Of a stretch of DNA of 64,000 nt, positions 1 to 8,212 are shown piece by piece; position 1 is the first letter of the stretch, and the number at the start of each line of letters is the position of its first letter. The notes beneath the pieces were generated by a model that saw only the letters and a program-made list of their open reading frames with translations, was not told the DNA's origin and did no database searches. The stretch covers positions 2,542,001 through 2,606,000 of the forward strand of contig NZ_CP135971.1 of the NCBI RefSeq assembly GCF_032463525.1, read 5' to 3'. The DNA comes from Pseudomonas sp. DTU_2021_1001937_2_SI_NGA_ILE_001. GTDB taxonomy: Bacteria > Pseudomonadota > Gammaproteobacteria > Pseudomonadales > Pseudomonadaceae. The position numbers and the translations under genes were made by a program.

Positions 1-406
1 CGCCTTCCAGGGTGGCCATGTTGCAGGCCTCGTGCAGTTGGTCGCTCATGCGGTCCAGGTAGGGCTGCGAAGAAACCGCGAGGGGGGTGGACGACAGGTA
101 GGCATGCCCCAGGGTCAAGACCTTGGGCAGCAGCGAATAGGTACGACCGTCCGTCGTCGCGTAGCCGAGCTTGATGAGGGTGTGCAGGCAACGACGCACC
201 GCTGCGCGAGGAATCTCGGTGCGGTGGCTGATCTGCGCGATGGTCAGATGCCGCTTGCGCTCCTGGAAGGCATGGATCACCGCCAGCCCGCGGGCCAGGG
301 ACGTCATGAAATCGGGATCACCCGTCAGGGCCTGGATGCGCTTGGCTGGCGAGGCGACGATGGGCGGCGCCAGGGAAACAAAAGAATTACGCAGTTCTTC
401 ATTCAT
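1..406 (-). CDS. pcaR: PcaR, IclR-family regulator of beta-ketoadipate pathway (5' part; continues past window start)
   Basis: IclR-family regulator that in P. putida answers to beta-ketoadipate and controls the pca genes for protocatechuate catabolism. Only the N-terminal ~135 residues lie inside the window; the gene runs off base 1. The readable part has the linker segment APPIVASPAKRIQ, then the winged helix-turn-helix (about residues 25-95; ISHRTEIPRAAVRRCLHTL is the recognition region), then the start of the effector domain. I place the start at the ATG whose first base is 406. An in-frame GTG two codons upstream (412) is possible and a stop lies just beyond. The segment matches the P. 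putida PcaR I remember almost residue for residue. The PcaR-type operator at 490-523 supports the name. Confidence 0.9.
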   Translation of the reverse strand, partial: MNEELRNSFVSLAPPIVASPAKRIQALTGDPDFMTSLARGLAVIHAFQERKRHLTIAQISHRTEIPRAAVRRCLHTLIKLGYATTDGRTYSLLPKVLTLGHAYLSSTPLAVSSQPYLDRMSDQLHEACNMATLEG

Positions 407-489
407 GGCCACGATCTCGGCAACACCCTTCAGACCTTTCTAATCAACGGTTGCGCAGCTGCGCGGAATGATTCTCGACAGCCCGACCC

Positions 490-523
490 GTGCGATTATC
501 GAACAAGTGGCCGATAATCGCAA
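490..523 (-). promoter_or_regulatory. PcaR operator overlapping the pcaR promoter
   Basis: On the minus strand, GTTCGATAATCGCAC occurs exactly at 504-490, and a diverged copy (12 of 15 positions) lies in the opposite orientation at 509-523. Together they make a perfect 11-bp inverted repeat (TGCGATTATCG, spacer 10). The same bases read as a minus-strand promoter: TTGCGA (523-518), 17-bp spacer, GATAAT (500-495). This 15-mer is the PcaR site I recall from P. putida footprinting, where it covers the -35 and -10 elements. It implies autorepression. Confidence 0.8.
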
Positions 524-554
524 TTGACCCCTGACAAATATGCTTATACCTTTA

Positions 555-648
555 TGCCTGCCATGAAGTGGCTTCTTGGAAATCCTGGTCAGGTACCCAC
601 TGAGAAGTCCAAGGCAACGGCCTTGTCCACGAAGCAAGGCCGTTTTTA
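555..648 (+). ncRNA. Candidate short terminated transcript divergent from pcaR
   Basis: A strong intrinsic terminator (616-647) ends a stretch with no credible ORF. Upstream, TTGACC (524-529) and TATACC (545-550) could form a promoter, but the 15-bp spacing is short. The transcript would be about 90 nt. AAGGC at 611-615 can pair with GCCTT at 620-624, which competes with the terminator stem. No known RNA family is recognised, so this is inference only. Confidence 0.3.
616..647 (+). terminator. Rho-independent terminator
   Basis: Perfect 10-bp stem AACGGCCTTG / CAAGGCCGTT with a 9-nt loop, followed by a run of T. It points rightward and lies far from any plus-strand gene, so it most likely ends a short RNA. 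Confidence 0.75.
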
Positions 649-1176
649 TTTCGGCCTCCTCTGACCGACTCGTTCAATGCTCACCTGGCGCATCTTCTTC
701 ATGGGCCTGCGCATGCCGATGAAACGCTGCAACTAACGACGCAGCACAAGTTCGATCATGCGGCGTACAGTACTAAGAGAAAACGCCACCTGCGAAGTGT
801 TGACGATCCCAGGGTTCTTGGAGATAGTAGCTTTCACCCGGTTGGAAGTATTCCGTGTCGTGATGTGCCGTTCATGCCCTTACAGGTGCTGAGCGCCTGC
901 TTCGACGAGCACCGCAACGCCCTGTTGCGTTGAACAGGACACGAGACCAGCCCGGCGCGTGCAGTTCATGCGCCTCTTTTTACTTGTCGCTACGACAGAT
1001 GTTCGTTTCCGGTGCCCGTAGCCGCCAACCGCCTCGTGCGGCCCGCCGTTCGCAGTTCCCGGCCAGTCCCCAGGGTGCATTGTTTCCCTGTCATGGACAG
1101 CCGCATTCGCGAGCGCCCGCCCCCTGCGCAGCCTGGCGTCAACACCGGAGTTCATTCGACTTGATCAGGTAACACC
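649..1176. other. Intergenic stretch without a convincing gene
   Basis: About 530 bases between the terminator at 616-647 and the small gene at 1177. It holds a 19-codon plus-strand ORF (676-735) and short ORFs on both strands (880-1155 minus, 930-1172 plus) whose Arg/Cys/Ser-rich composition looks like chance. I recognise no protein remnant. Confidence 0.5.
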
Positions 1177-1407
1177 GTGACTAAAGATGAACTGCGCGCC
1201 GAACTCGAGCGCCAGGAACAGCGCTTCAAGGAAGTGTACGGCGGCGAAATCACCACGTATGCCGCGCAGCCCGAACCGGAGCGCAAGCCCTGGCGCAAGC
1301 GGGCGACCGTTCAGGACCAGGCGTTCAAGCAAGAACTGCAACGCATGGAAAAAGAGCTGAAGGAAGAACACGACGACGTTGCCGGCCCCACGCCGAACGT
1401 ATTCTGA
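1177..1407 (+). CDS. Small conserved hypothetical protein
   Basis: A 76-residue, highly charged, soluble protein that starts at GTG (1177). It has alternating Glu/Lys/Arg helices ([14 protein letters not shown] near the N terminus, [18 protein letters not shown] near the C terminus) and a Pro-containing centre, so it is probably helical or coiled coil. There is no signal peptide or membrane segment. It lies alone upstream of the phosphate transporter, whose own promoter follows at about 1509. Codon use matches the neighbours, which supports a real gene. I do not recognise a named family and no function can be given. Confidence 0.6.
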   Translation: MTKDELRAELERQEQRFKEVYGGEITTYAAQPEPERKPWRKRATVQDQAFKQELQRMEKELKEEHDDVAGPTPNVF

Positions 1408-1505
1408 ACATTCCTGCCAGCTCGCGGCGTCGGGATTTACCCCTGTCCATGACGCAGATCTGATCGATACCGGCCAGCGGTCGGTACGTCGAAGTGTATT
1501 TTTTC

Positions 1506-1514
1506 TGTCATAAT
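1506..1514 (+). promoter_or_regulatory. Extended -10 promoter element of pitA
   Basis: TGT followed by CATAAT (1509-1514) is an extended -10. No good -35 is seen. Transcription from here would start near 1521, downstream of an alternative ATG at 1494, which is why the pitA start is placed at 1548. Confidence 0.45.
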
Positions 1515-1547
1515 CGCGCCCCCTTCAGAACGGGCCAGAAAACTTAC

Positions 1548-3020
1548 ATGATCGATTTATTCAGCGGACTTGATGCCTGGGTATTGGTGAGCCTGCTACT
1601 CGCCCTCGCATTCGTCCTGTCGTTCGAGTTCATCAACGGCTTCCATGACACGGCCAACGCGGTGGCCACGGTGATCTACACCAAGGCCATGCCGCCGCAC
1701 CTGGCGGTGTTCGCCTCTGGCATCTTCAACTTCCTGGGGGTACTGCTCGGCGGTGTAGGTGTGGCCTACGCGATCGTGCACCTGCTGCCGGTAGAACTGC
1801 TGATCAACGTCAACACCGGCCATGGCCTGGCCATGGTGTTCTCGCTGCTCACCGCCGCCATCGCCTGGAACCTGGGCACCTGGTACTTTGGTATTCCGGC
1901 TTCCAGCTCCCACACCCTGATCGGTTCGATCCTCGGGGTAGGCCTGGCCAACGCGTTGATCAATGGCATTCCGGTGGGCGAAGGCGTCAACTGGCAGAAA
2001 GCCATAGACATCGGCGCCTCGCTGGTGTTCTCGCCCCTGGCAGGTTTCATCGCGGCCGGTCTGCTGCTGGTCGCGCTGAAATGGTGGCGCCCGCAGTCGA
2101 AAATGCACAAGACCCCCGAACAGCGCCGCAAGGTGGACGACAAGAAGCACCCACCGTTCTGGAATCGTCTGGTCCTGGTGATCTCCGCCATGGCGGTAAG
2201 CTTCGTGCACGGCTCCAACGACGGCCAGAAAGGCATCGGCCTGATCATGCTGGTGCTGATCGGTATCGTGCCGGCGCAGTTCGTTCTCGACCTGAGCAGC
2301 ACCACCTACCAGATCGAGCGTACCCGTGACGCCACCCTGCACCTGAGCCAGTTCTACCAGCGCAACCACGACACCCTGGGCGAGTTCCTGGCCCTGGGCA
2401 AGGCCGACAAGAGCGACCTGCCGTCTCATGCCGCCTGCGACCCGAAACAGACCGAGCCGACCATCGACGCACTGCTAGGCAAGCTGCAGGGCGTGACCGA
2501 CTATCGCGCGCTCAGTTCTGAAGACCGTGTCGAAGTACGCCGCTACCTGCTGTGCCTGGACGACAGCGCACGCAAGGTCAGCAAACTGCCGGACCTCGCC
2601 GCCCGTGAAAAATCCGACCTGGCCAAGCTGCGCAAGGACCTGACCGCCACCACCGAATACGCACCTTTCTGGGTCATCATTGCAGTGGCCCTGGCGCTGG
2701 GCATCGGCACCATGGTTGGCTGGAAGCGCGTGGTACTGACCATCGGCGAGAAGATCGGCCGCCAGGGCATGACCTATGCCCAGGGCATGTCGGCACAGAT
2801 CACCACCGCCACCGCCATCGGCCTGGCCAACGTGTTCAGCCTGCCGGTCTCGACCACCCATATCCTGTCGTCCGGCGTGGCCGGCACCATGGTCGCCAAC
2901 CGCAGCGGCCTGCAGGCCGGGACCATCCGCACCATCCTGCTGGCCTGGGTGCTGACCCTGCCAGCCACTGTCGCGCTCTCCGCCTGCCTGTTCTGGCTGG
3001 CCTCCATGGCGCTGTCCTGA
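1548..3020 (+). CDS. pitA: Low-affinity inorganic phosphate transporter, PiT family
   Basis: Inner-membrane carrier that imports metal-phosphate complexes driven by the proton gradient. The 490-residue protein has the two inverted PiT repeats. The N-terminal signature GFHDTANAVATVIYTK is at about residues 31-46 and the second one, HGSNDGQKGIG, is at about 220. A long soluble loop (about 255-380) with charged segments separates the halves, and the C-terminal repeat carries LPVSTTHILSSG near 432. The N-terminal half is very close to E. coli PitA in memory. An upstream ATG at 1494 is rejected because the apparent -10 element lies after it. The gene is transcribed alone and is convergent with the HerA-like ATPase gene. 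Confidence 0.93.
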   Translation: MIDLFSGLDAWVLVSLLLALAFVLSFEFINGFHDTANAVATVIYTKAMPPHLAVFASGIFNFLGVLLGGVGVAYAIVHLLPVELLINVNTGHGLAMVFSLLTAAIAWNLGTWYFGIPASSSHTLIGSILGVGLANALINGIPVGEGVNWQKAIDIGASLVFSPLAGFIAAGLLLVALKWWRPQSKMHKTPEQRRKVDDKKHPPFWNRLVLVISAMAVSFVHGSNDGQKGIGLIMLVLIGIVPAQFVLDLSSTTYQIERTRDATLHLSQFYQRNHDTLGEFLALGKADKSDLPSHAACDPKQTEPTIDALLGKLQGVTDYRALSSEDRVEVRRYLLCLDDSARKVSKLPDLAAREKSDLAKLRKDLTATTEYAPFWVIIAVALALGIGTMVGWKRVVLTIGEKIGRQGMTYAQGMSAQITTATAIGLANVFSLPVSTTHILSSGVAGTMVANRSGLQAGTIRTILLAWVLTLPATVALSACLFWLASMALS

Positions 3021-3028
3021 TGCGATCG

Positions 3029-3050
3029 CCCCCAGGCGCAGGCCTGGGGG
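3029..3050. terminator. Hairpin between convergent genes
   Basis: Nine-bp stem CCCCCAGGC / GCCTGGGGG with a small loop, 9 bases after the pitA stop. There is no T-run, so intrinsic termination would be weak. It may act on both strands. Confidence 0.4.
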
Positions 3051-3060
3051 CATTGCCGCT

Positions 3061-4548
3061 TCAACGACGCTTCCTGCCGCCCAGCAACGACCCCATCAGT
3101 CCACGCACCAACTCCCTCCCCAATTGATTGGCGGCCTGCCGCATGGCGTTCCTCATCGCCTGCCCGGCCAGCCCGCCCAGCAGATCAGCGGCCTTGTCAC
3201 TGAATCGCCCCTGCCGCTCAACCTTCTCGGCCGGCGCCCGTTCGACCTCGGGCGCAGCGACGGCACGCGCAACCAGGCGTTCATAGGCCGATTCACGGTC
3301 GATGGCCTGATCGTAACGCCCTGCCAAGGGTGAGCCGGCGATACACATTCGGCGCTCGGCGTCGCTCAACGGGCCGATGCGCGACTGCGGCGGTGCGATC
3401 ATGACGCGCTGCACCTGCGCCGGCGTGCCCTTGTCCTGCAAGGTGCCCACCAGCGCTTCGCCAATGCCCAGCTCAGTCAACACCGCACGGGTATCGAACG
3501 CCGGGTTGGGCCGAAAGCCTTCGGCCACCGCACGCAAGGCCTTCTGTTCTCGCGCGGTGAAGGCCCGCAGGCCATGCTGGATACGCAGCCCCAGCTGGGC
3601 CAGCACCGCATCGGGAAGGTCGCCGGGCGACTGGGTCACGAAGTACACCCCTACCCCCTTGGAACGGATCAGCCGCACCACCTGCTCCAGGCGCTCCTGC
3701 AAGGCTTTCGGCGTGCCACTGAACAACAGGTGCGCCTCGTCGAAGAACAGCGCCAACAGCGGCTGCTCGGCATCGCCGCGCTCGGGCAACTGTTCGAACA
3801 GCTCGGCCAGCAACCAGAGCAGGAAGGTGGCATAGACCTTGGGGGCTTCATGCACCAGGCGCCGCGCATCGAGCAAATGAATGCGCCCGCGGCCGTCCGC
3901 GTCGGCTTGCAACAGGTCCTGCAATTGCAGCGCGGGCTCACCGAACAGGGCTTCGGCGCCTTGTTGCTCAAGACCGGCAAGGCGCCGTAACAGGGCCTGT
4001 ACGGAAGCGGCGGTCATCAACGCCGCATCCTCTGCGAGCAGCTCCGGATGCTCGCGCAGGTGGCCGAGCAAAGCCTTGAGATCCTTCAGGTCCAGCAACA
4101 ACAGCCCTTCACGATCAGCCACCTTGAAGGCGGCATACAACGTTGACTGCTGGCTGTCGCTCAGTTCCAGCAGGTTGCCCAGCAGCAGCGGCCCCACTTC
4201 GCTCAGGGTGGTGCGCAGCGGATGACCGGTGCGTGCGTCGATGTCCCAGAGCAGCACCGGATAGGCCTGTGGTCGATGGCCCAGCCACGGCATGCTGGCA
4301 ATGCGCTCAGCGACCTTGCCCTGTGGCTGGCCGGCCGCGCCCAGGCCGCATAGGTCGCCCTTTATGTCGGCAGCGAAGACCGCGACGCCCGCGTCGCTGA
4401 AGGCCTCGGCCAGATGCTGCAGGGTGACGGTCTTGCCGGTCCCGGTGGCGCCGGCGATGAGGCCATGGCGGTTGGCCAGTCCAATGGCCTGGCCGACCGG
4501 CTGGCCGCCCGGGTCCGCGCCCAGGATGATCTGATTGACATGCTGCAT
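3061..4548 (-). CDS. HerA-like P-loop ATPase, DUF853 (YjgR family)
   Basis: A 495-residue cytosolic ATPase of the FtsK-HerA superfamily. Walker A GATGTGKT is at residues 33-40 and a Walker B-like FFDEAHLLF near 265; the C terminus carries the family tail (FSDKAADLLGGLAGQAMRN). DUF853/YjgR proteins are widespread, but their role is not established; DNA-associated motor activity is inferred from the fold. The start at 4548 is chosen because GGAGG sits 8 nt upstream and the product begins MQHVNQIILGAD as the family does. A longer reading frame upstream would overlap the divergent glycosyltransferase promoter. Confidence 0.88.
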   Translation of the reverse strand: MQHVNQIILGADPGGQPVGQAIGLANRHGLIAGATGTGKTVTLQHLAEAFSDAGVAVFAADIKGDLCGLGAAGQPQGKVAERIASMPWLGHRPQAYPVLLWDIDARTGHPLRTTLSEVGPLLLGNLLELSDSQQSTLYAAFKVADREGLLLLDLKDLKALLGHLREHPELLAEDAALMTAASVQALLRRLAGLEQQGAEALFGEPALQLQDLLQADADGRGRIHLLDARRLVHEAPKVYATFLLWLLAELFEQLPERGDAEQPLLALFFDEAHLLFSGTPKALQERLEQVVRLIRSKGVGVYFVTQSPGDLPDAVLAQLGLRIQHGLRAFTAREQKALRAVAEGFRPNPAFDTRAVLTELGIGEALVGTLQDKGTPAQVQRVMIAPPQSRIGPLSDAERRMCIAGSPLAGRYDQAIDRESAYERLVARAVAAPEVERAPAEKVERQGRFSDKAADLLGGLAGQAMRNAMRQAANQLGRELVRGLMGSLLGGRKRR

Positions 4549-4732
4549 GCGTTCAACCTCCCATACCCCACGGGGAATATCGGTAGCCGTTAAGCGGCGC
4601 ATCACGATGGCAATGCCCTTAAGCATAGTGGGCAGGGCGGCGGGCACCACCCGACGGGCCGTCAGCAGACGGCAAGAACAACTATTCTTGTCGAAGGTCA
4701 GCAAGAGAGGCCCACCCTCAGGAGCGCCGATT

Positions 4733-5845
4733 GTGCATATCGCCGACATGACCATGTTCTACGCCCCGGCCAGTGGCGGCGTGCGTACCTACCTGGATGC
4801 CAAGCATCGGCGTCTGCAGGGTCACCCCGGCGTGCGGCACAGCCTGCTGATTCCCGGCCCGCGCTCCAGCCACAACGATGGCGTGCATGAGGTACCGGCA
4901 CCGCCCCTGCCGTTCGGTAACGGCTATCGCTTTCCGCTGCGCGTCAGCCCCTGGCGCGAAACGCTCAAGCGCCTTGGCCCCGACCTCATCGAAGTCGGCG
5001 ACCCTTACCTCACCGCCTGGGCAGCCCTGGATGCGCGCCGGCAACTTGATGTACCGGTGATCGGTTTCTATCACTCCGACCTGCCGCTGCTGATCGCCAA
5101 CCGCATGGGGCAATGGATGGGGATCAGCGCGCAGGCCTACATAAGCCGCCTGTATGGCAACTTCGACCGCATCCTGGCGCCCAGCCAGGCGATGGCCGGC
5201 AAGCTGATCGCCATGGGTCTGGCGCAGGTCCACGTGCAACCCCTGGGGGTCGACCTGCAAGCCTTTCATCCAGGAAACCGCGACCCGTCGCTGCGACAAC
5301 GCCTTGGCCTGGCGGCGGACTGCCATCTGCTGATATTTGCCGGGCGCGGCTCACGGGAGAAGAACCTGGGCACCCTGCTGCACTGCATGAAACGGCTGGG
5401 GCCGCGTTACCACCTGCTGCTGGTCGGCTCGCACATGCCCCTCCAGGTGCCGAACAACGTCACGGTGATCAACCGCTTCTGCGCCGCGAGCGAAGTCGCC
5501 GGGCTGTTGGCCAGTGCCGATGCTCTGGTACATGCCGGCGACCAGGAAACCTTCGGCCTGGTGGTCCTTGAAGCCATGGCCAGCGGTATTCCGGTGGTGG
5601 CGGTGAATGCCGGAGCCTTTGCCGAGATCGTCACCAGCGGTTGCGGCCTGCTGTGCGAACCCCGCCAGCCCAAGGCGATGGCCGCCGCCGTGCGTGAACT
5701 GTTCAGCCACGACGTGCAGGCCATAGGGCGCTACGCCCGACAACGGGTAGAGACCCACTACAACTGGGACCGCGTGGTCAGTGGCCTGCTCGAACACTAC
5801 CGGGCGGTACTCGGCAGCCACCGACCGGTACGTGCCAATGGCTGA
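4733..5845 (+). CDS. GT4-type glycosyltransferase
   Basis: A 370-residue GT-B glycosyltransferase of the GT4 family. It has a Gly-rich N-terminal acceptor site (ASGGVRTYLDAK), a donor-domain start IFAGRGSREKN, and the E-x7-E nucleotide-sugar motif in ETFGLVVLEAMASG near 272. Similar proteins transfer mannose or glucose to lipids or sugars, but the acceptor here is unknown. The start is GTG at 4733 with CAGGAG about 8 nt upstream; longer in-frame readings lack an SD. Its stop overlaps the start of the next gene (ATGGCTGA), so the two are translationally coupled and probably act on the same glycan or glycolipid. Confidence 0.87.
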   Translation: MHIADMTMFYAPASGGVRTYLDAKHRRLQGHPGVRHSLLIPGPRSSHNDGVHEVPAPPLPFGNGYRFPLRVSPWRETLKRLGPDLIEVGDPYLTAWAALDARRQLDVPVIGFYHSDLPLLIANRMGQWMGISAQAYISRLYGNFDRILAPSQAMAGKLIAMGLAQVHVQPLGVDLQAFHPGNRDPSLRQRLGLAADCHLLIFAGRGSREKNLGTLLHCMKRLGPRYHLLLVGSHMPLQVPNNVTVINRFCAASEVAGLLASADALVHAGDQETFGLVVLEAMASGIPVVAVNAGAFAEIVTSGCGLLCEPRQPKAMAAAVRELFSHDVQAIGRYARQRVETHYNWDRVVSGLLEHYRAVLGSHRPVRANG

Positions 5846-6644
5846 ACGGCCACCGGCACGTCCACCGGCAGTTTTGCTGGTGCTGCATGACGTCGCGCCC
5901 TGTAGCTGGCAGGCCTACCTGCCGCTGCTGCAAGCGCTCGACGAGCGCGGCTCCATCCCGCTGACCTGGCTGGTGGTGCCGAATTTTCACAGGCAGTGCC
6001 CGCTTGACAGCGATCCGGCCCTGCTGCGCCTGCTCGACCGGCGCCTCGCCTTGGGCGACGAGCTGGTGCTGCATGGCCGGTACCATTGTGATGACGGCCC
6101 GGCACCGCGCACTCCGGTGGATTACCTGCGCCGGCGAATCTACACCCACGAAGGTGAATTCCAGCCCCTCAGCCAGGCGCAGGCCCTGACGCATCTGGAC
6201 GCCGGTATCGAGCTGTTCCGCCAGCACGCCTGGCCCTTGTACGGTTTCGTGGCACCCGGCTGGCTGATGGGCGTCGGCACCCGGCAAGCCTTGCGGCAGC
6301 GGCCCTTGCAGTACACCAGTGACCGTCGGCACTTCTACCGCTTGCCGACGTTCACGCCCGAGCCGGCGCCAAGCCTGGTGTGGAGCGCTCGCAGCGCATG
6401 GCGGCGCGGTGCCTCGCGGGTATGGTGTGAGTGGCAGCAGCGGCAGTGGCGCCAGGCCCCGGTGATTCGCCTGGGCCTGCATCCGGTGGACATGCAGCAT
6501 GCCTCGGCCAGGCAATACTGGCTGAAGGTGCTCGACCAATTGCTGGCCGAGGGGCGACAAGCGTTGACCAAGCGCGACTGGCTGTTCGCTCAGGCCGACT
6601 CGTCTAGCTCGGTGCTGTCTTCGCTGCCGCTAGCCTGCAACTGA
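5838..6644 (+). CDS. DUF2334 polysaccharide-deacetylase-like protein
   Basis: A 268-residue protein of the NodB-fold DUF2334 family. It begins with a short Pro-rich tail, then the strand LLVLHDVAP, whose His-Asp pair is a typical metal ligand. VLHGRYHCDD (about residue 78) would provide further His/Asp ligands, and GFVAPGWLMG (about 136) is a family block. No signal peptide is seen, so it should act in the cytosol. The start overlaps the stop of the glycosyltransferase gene by 8 bases, suggesting that it deacetylates the product or precursor of that enzyme. The substrate is not known. Confidence 0.85.
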   Translation: MAERPPARPPAVLLVLHDVAPCSWQAYLPLLQALDERGSIPLTWLVVPNFHRQCPLDSDPALLRLLDRRLALGDELVLHGRYHCDDGPAPRTPVDYLRRRIYTHEGEFQPLSQAQALTHLDAGIELFRQHAWPLYGFVAPGWLMGVGTRQALRQRPLQYTSDRRHFYRLPTFTPEPAPSLVWSARSAWRRGASRVWCEWQQRQWRQAPVIRLGLHPVDMQHASARQYWLKVLDQLLAEGRQALTKRDWLFAQADSSSSVLSSLPLACN

Positions 6645-6781
6645 CGCCAGAGTTCGGCGGCACCGCTGAATTCGGTACCGTCCTGCGCCGACAGGGCCTC
6701 GGGATCGTAGCGACTCAGGCATCCCTCGCCGATCACCGGTGGAGGGCTGGCGGTGGCCTTGTCCAGTGGATCACTCATCAT
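6590..6781 (-). CDS. Small hypothetical protein downstream of purU
   Basis: A 63-residue acidic protein that starts at either of two adjacent ATGs (6781 or 6778) behind a GGCAGGG SD. It has the Cys-containing segment PPVIGEGCLSRYDPEAL and an Asp/Glu-rich tail that could be disordered. It follows purU on the same strand after 61 bases and overlaps the 3' end of the convergent deacetylase gene by 55 bases. Similar short acidic proteins occur beside purU in other pseudomonads as far as I recall. Function unknown. Confidence 0.6.
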   Translation of the reverse strand: MMSDPLDKATASPPPVIGEGCLSRYDPEALSAQDGTEFSGAAELWRQLQASGSEDSTELDESA

Positions 6782-6842
6782 CTGCCCTGCCTTGGAGAAA
6801 GGGAGGCCGGCCTCGCATCACCGAACCGGCCTGGAACGGCGA

Positions 6843-7694
6843 TCAGTCGAAGATCACCGTCTTGTTGTCATGGACCATCACCCGGTCTTCCAGGTGGGCA
6901 CGCAGGCCGCGGGCCAGGACCAGTTTTTCCACGTCACGACCCAGGCGCACCAGCGTCTCGATGTTTTCCCGGTGGCTGATGCGCACCACGTCCTGTTCGA
7001 TGATAGGCCCTGCATCGAGTTCTTCGGTGACATAGTGACAGGTGGCGCCGATCAGCTTCACGCCGCGCATGGCCGCCTGGTGGTAAGGCTTGGCGCCCAC
7101 GAACGACGGCAGGAAGCTGTGGTGAATGTTGATGACCTTGTTGGCGTACTCTTGGCACAACTGCGGCGGCAGGATCTGCATGTAGCGCGCCAGCACCACC
7201 ACATCGGCCTGATGCTCACCGACCAGACGCGACACTTCGGCGAAGGCCGGCGCCTTGTCAGCCGGGTCGACCGGTACGTGGAAGTACGGAATGCCATGCC
7301 ATTCGACCATGCTGCGCAGGTCCTGGTGGTTGGAAATCACACAGGCGATCTCGCAATCCAGCTCTTCACTGTGCCAGCGGTGCAGCAGGTCGGCCAGGCA
7401 GTGCGATTCCCGGCTGGCCATCAGCACGACCCGTTTCTTCTGGGCCGAGTCGGTGATATGCCAGTCCATGGAGAATTCTTCGGCAATCGGAGCGAAAGCC
7501 TCGCGCAAACCTTGAAGATCCAGCGGCAGGCTGTCAGCCCGAATCTCATGACGCATGAAGAACCAGCCACTGAGATTGTCGGAATGGTGGCTCGATTCTG
7601 TAATCCAGCCATTGTAGGACGCCAGAAAGTTACTGACCTTGGCGACGATGCCAACCCGGTCCGGGCAGGCACTCACCAGGCGAAAGGTGCGCAT
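6843..7694 (-). CDS. purU: Formyltetrahydrofolate deformylase
   Basis: Hydrolyses 10-formyl-tetrahydrofolate to formate and tetrahydrofolate. It balances one-carbon pools and supplies formate for PurT. The 283-residue protein has an N-terminal ACT regulatory domain (about 1-80, starting TFRLVSACPDRVGIVAKVS) and a C-terminal formyltransferase domain with the catalytic region NIHHSFLPSF near 185 and the Asp of ELDAGPI near 228. The length is standard. GGAG lies about 10 nt before the ATG. It is probably co-transcribed with the small gene downstream. Confidence 0.95.
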   Translation of the reverse strand: MRTFRLVSACPDRVGIVAKVSNFLASYNGWITESSHHSDNLSGWFFMRHEIRADSLPLDLQGLREAFAPIAEEFSMDWHITDSAQKKRVVLMASRESHCLADLLHRWHSEELDCEIACVISNHQDLRSMVEWHGIPYFHVPVDPADKAPAFAEVSRLVGEHQADVVVLARYMQILPPQLCQEYANKVINIHHSFLPSFVGAKPYHQAAMRGVKLIGATCHYVTEELDAGPIIEQDVVRISHRENIETLVRLGRDVEKLVLARGLRAHLEDRVMVHDNKTVIFD

Positions 7695-8212
7695 GAACGA
7701 AACTCCAGACTACAAAAAAGGCCGCCATTCTAGCGGCTGCGCGGCAAATCTGCATGTTCGCCGTGGCCTCGACCGATGACTCGAACGGGCAGACAAACGG
7801 CATGATCGATTTCATCTTGCCAGCACCCGACAGATGGCCGCTTATTTTTCATTAAAGGCGGACGTTTATTACGGACTTTTCATGCACTGAAAAGGGGACA
7901 TTTCTACTACCTGAAACCGCATAAAAAAGGCTAGAAGCAAAAAACCACGCCCCCTTTTAAGACGCCCATTCCCAGTTGCACTGCGGCCTGCCGGGGTGCT
8001 GGCGCAGTGAAAACAGGTCAGCATTGCAACAACATCTTTAGCGACAGCCGCGCGCACGCTCTAGTTCCAGAACTGTGTAGGAAAGCTACATCTTTCCTGA
8101 ACAACTCATACGCGATGCTTATTTAATGTTTACTTGCTCAATGGCTCTGACTATTATTGCCTCACTGTCCCCTGAACCCTTCCACAACTCTTTCACAACA
8201 TAGGTACTGCCC
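7695..8212. other. AT-rich intergenic region between purU and mvaT
   Basis: Over 500 bases with clearly lower GC than its surroundings and no gene. It holds divergent promoters. An inverted repeat TTTTCA-N5-TGAAAA lies at 7877-7893, and A/T tracts run from about 7850 to 7970. AT-rich DNA of this kind is what MvaT-family proteins bind, so autoregulation is plausible but inferred. Confidence 0.5.
8129..8157 (+). promoter_or_regulatory. Sigma-70 promoter of mvaT/turA
   Basis: TTTACT (8129-8134), a 17-bp spacer and TATTAT (8152-8157). This predicts a 5' UTR of about 50 nt before the ATG at 8213. Confidence 0.55.

Noticed and set aside
880..1172. Overlapping ORFs on both strands before the small gene at 1177
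   Set aside because: Short, Arg/Cys/Ser-rich, no SD and no recognisable domain.
1596..2429. 277-codon minus-strand ORF opposite pitA
   Set aside because: It is antisense to a clear PiT transporter and is His/Gln/Asp/Gly-rich, as expected for a shadow frame in high-GC DNA.
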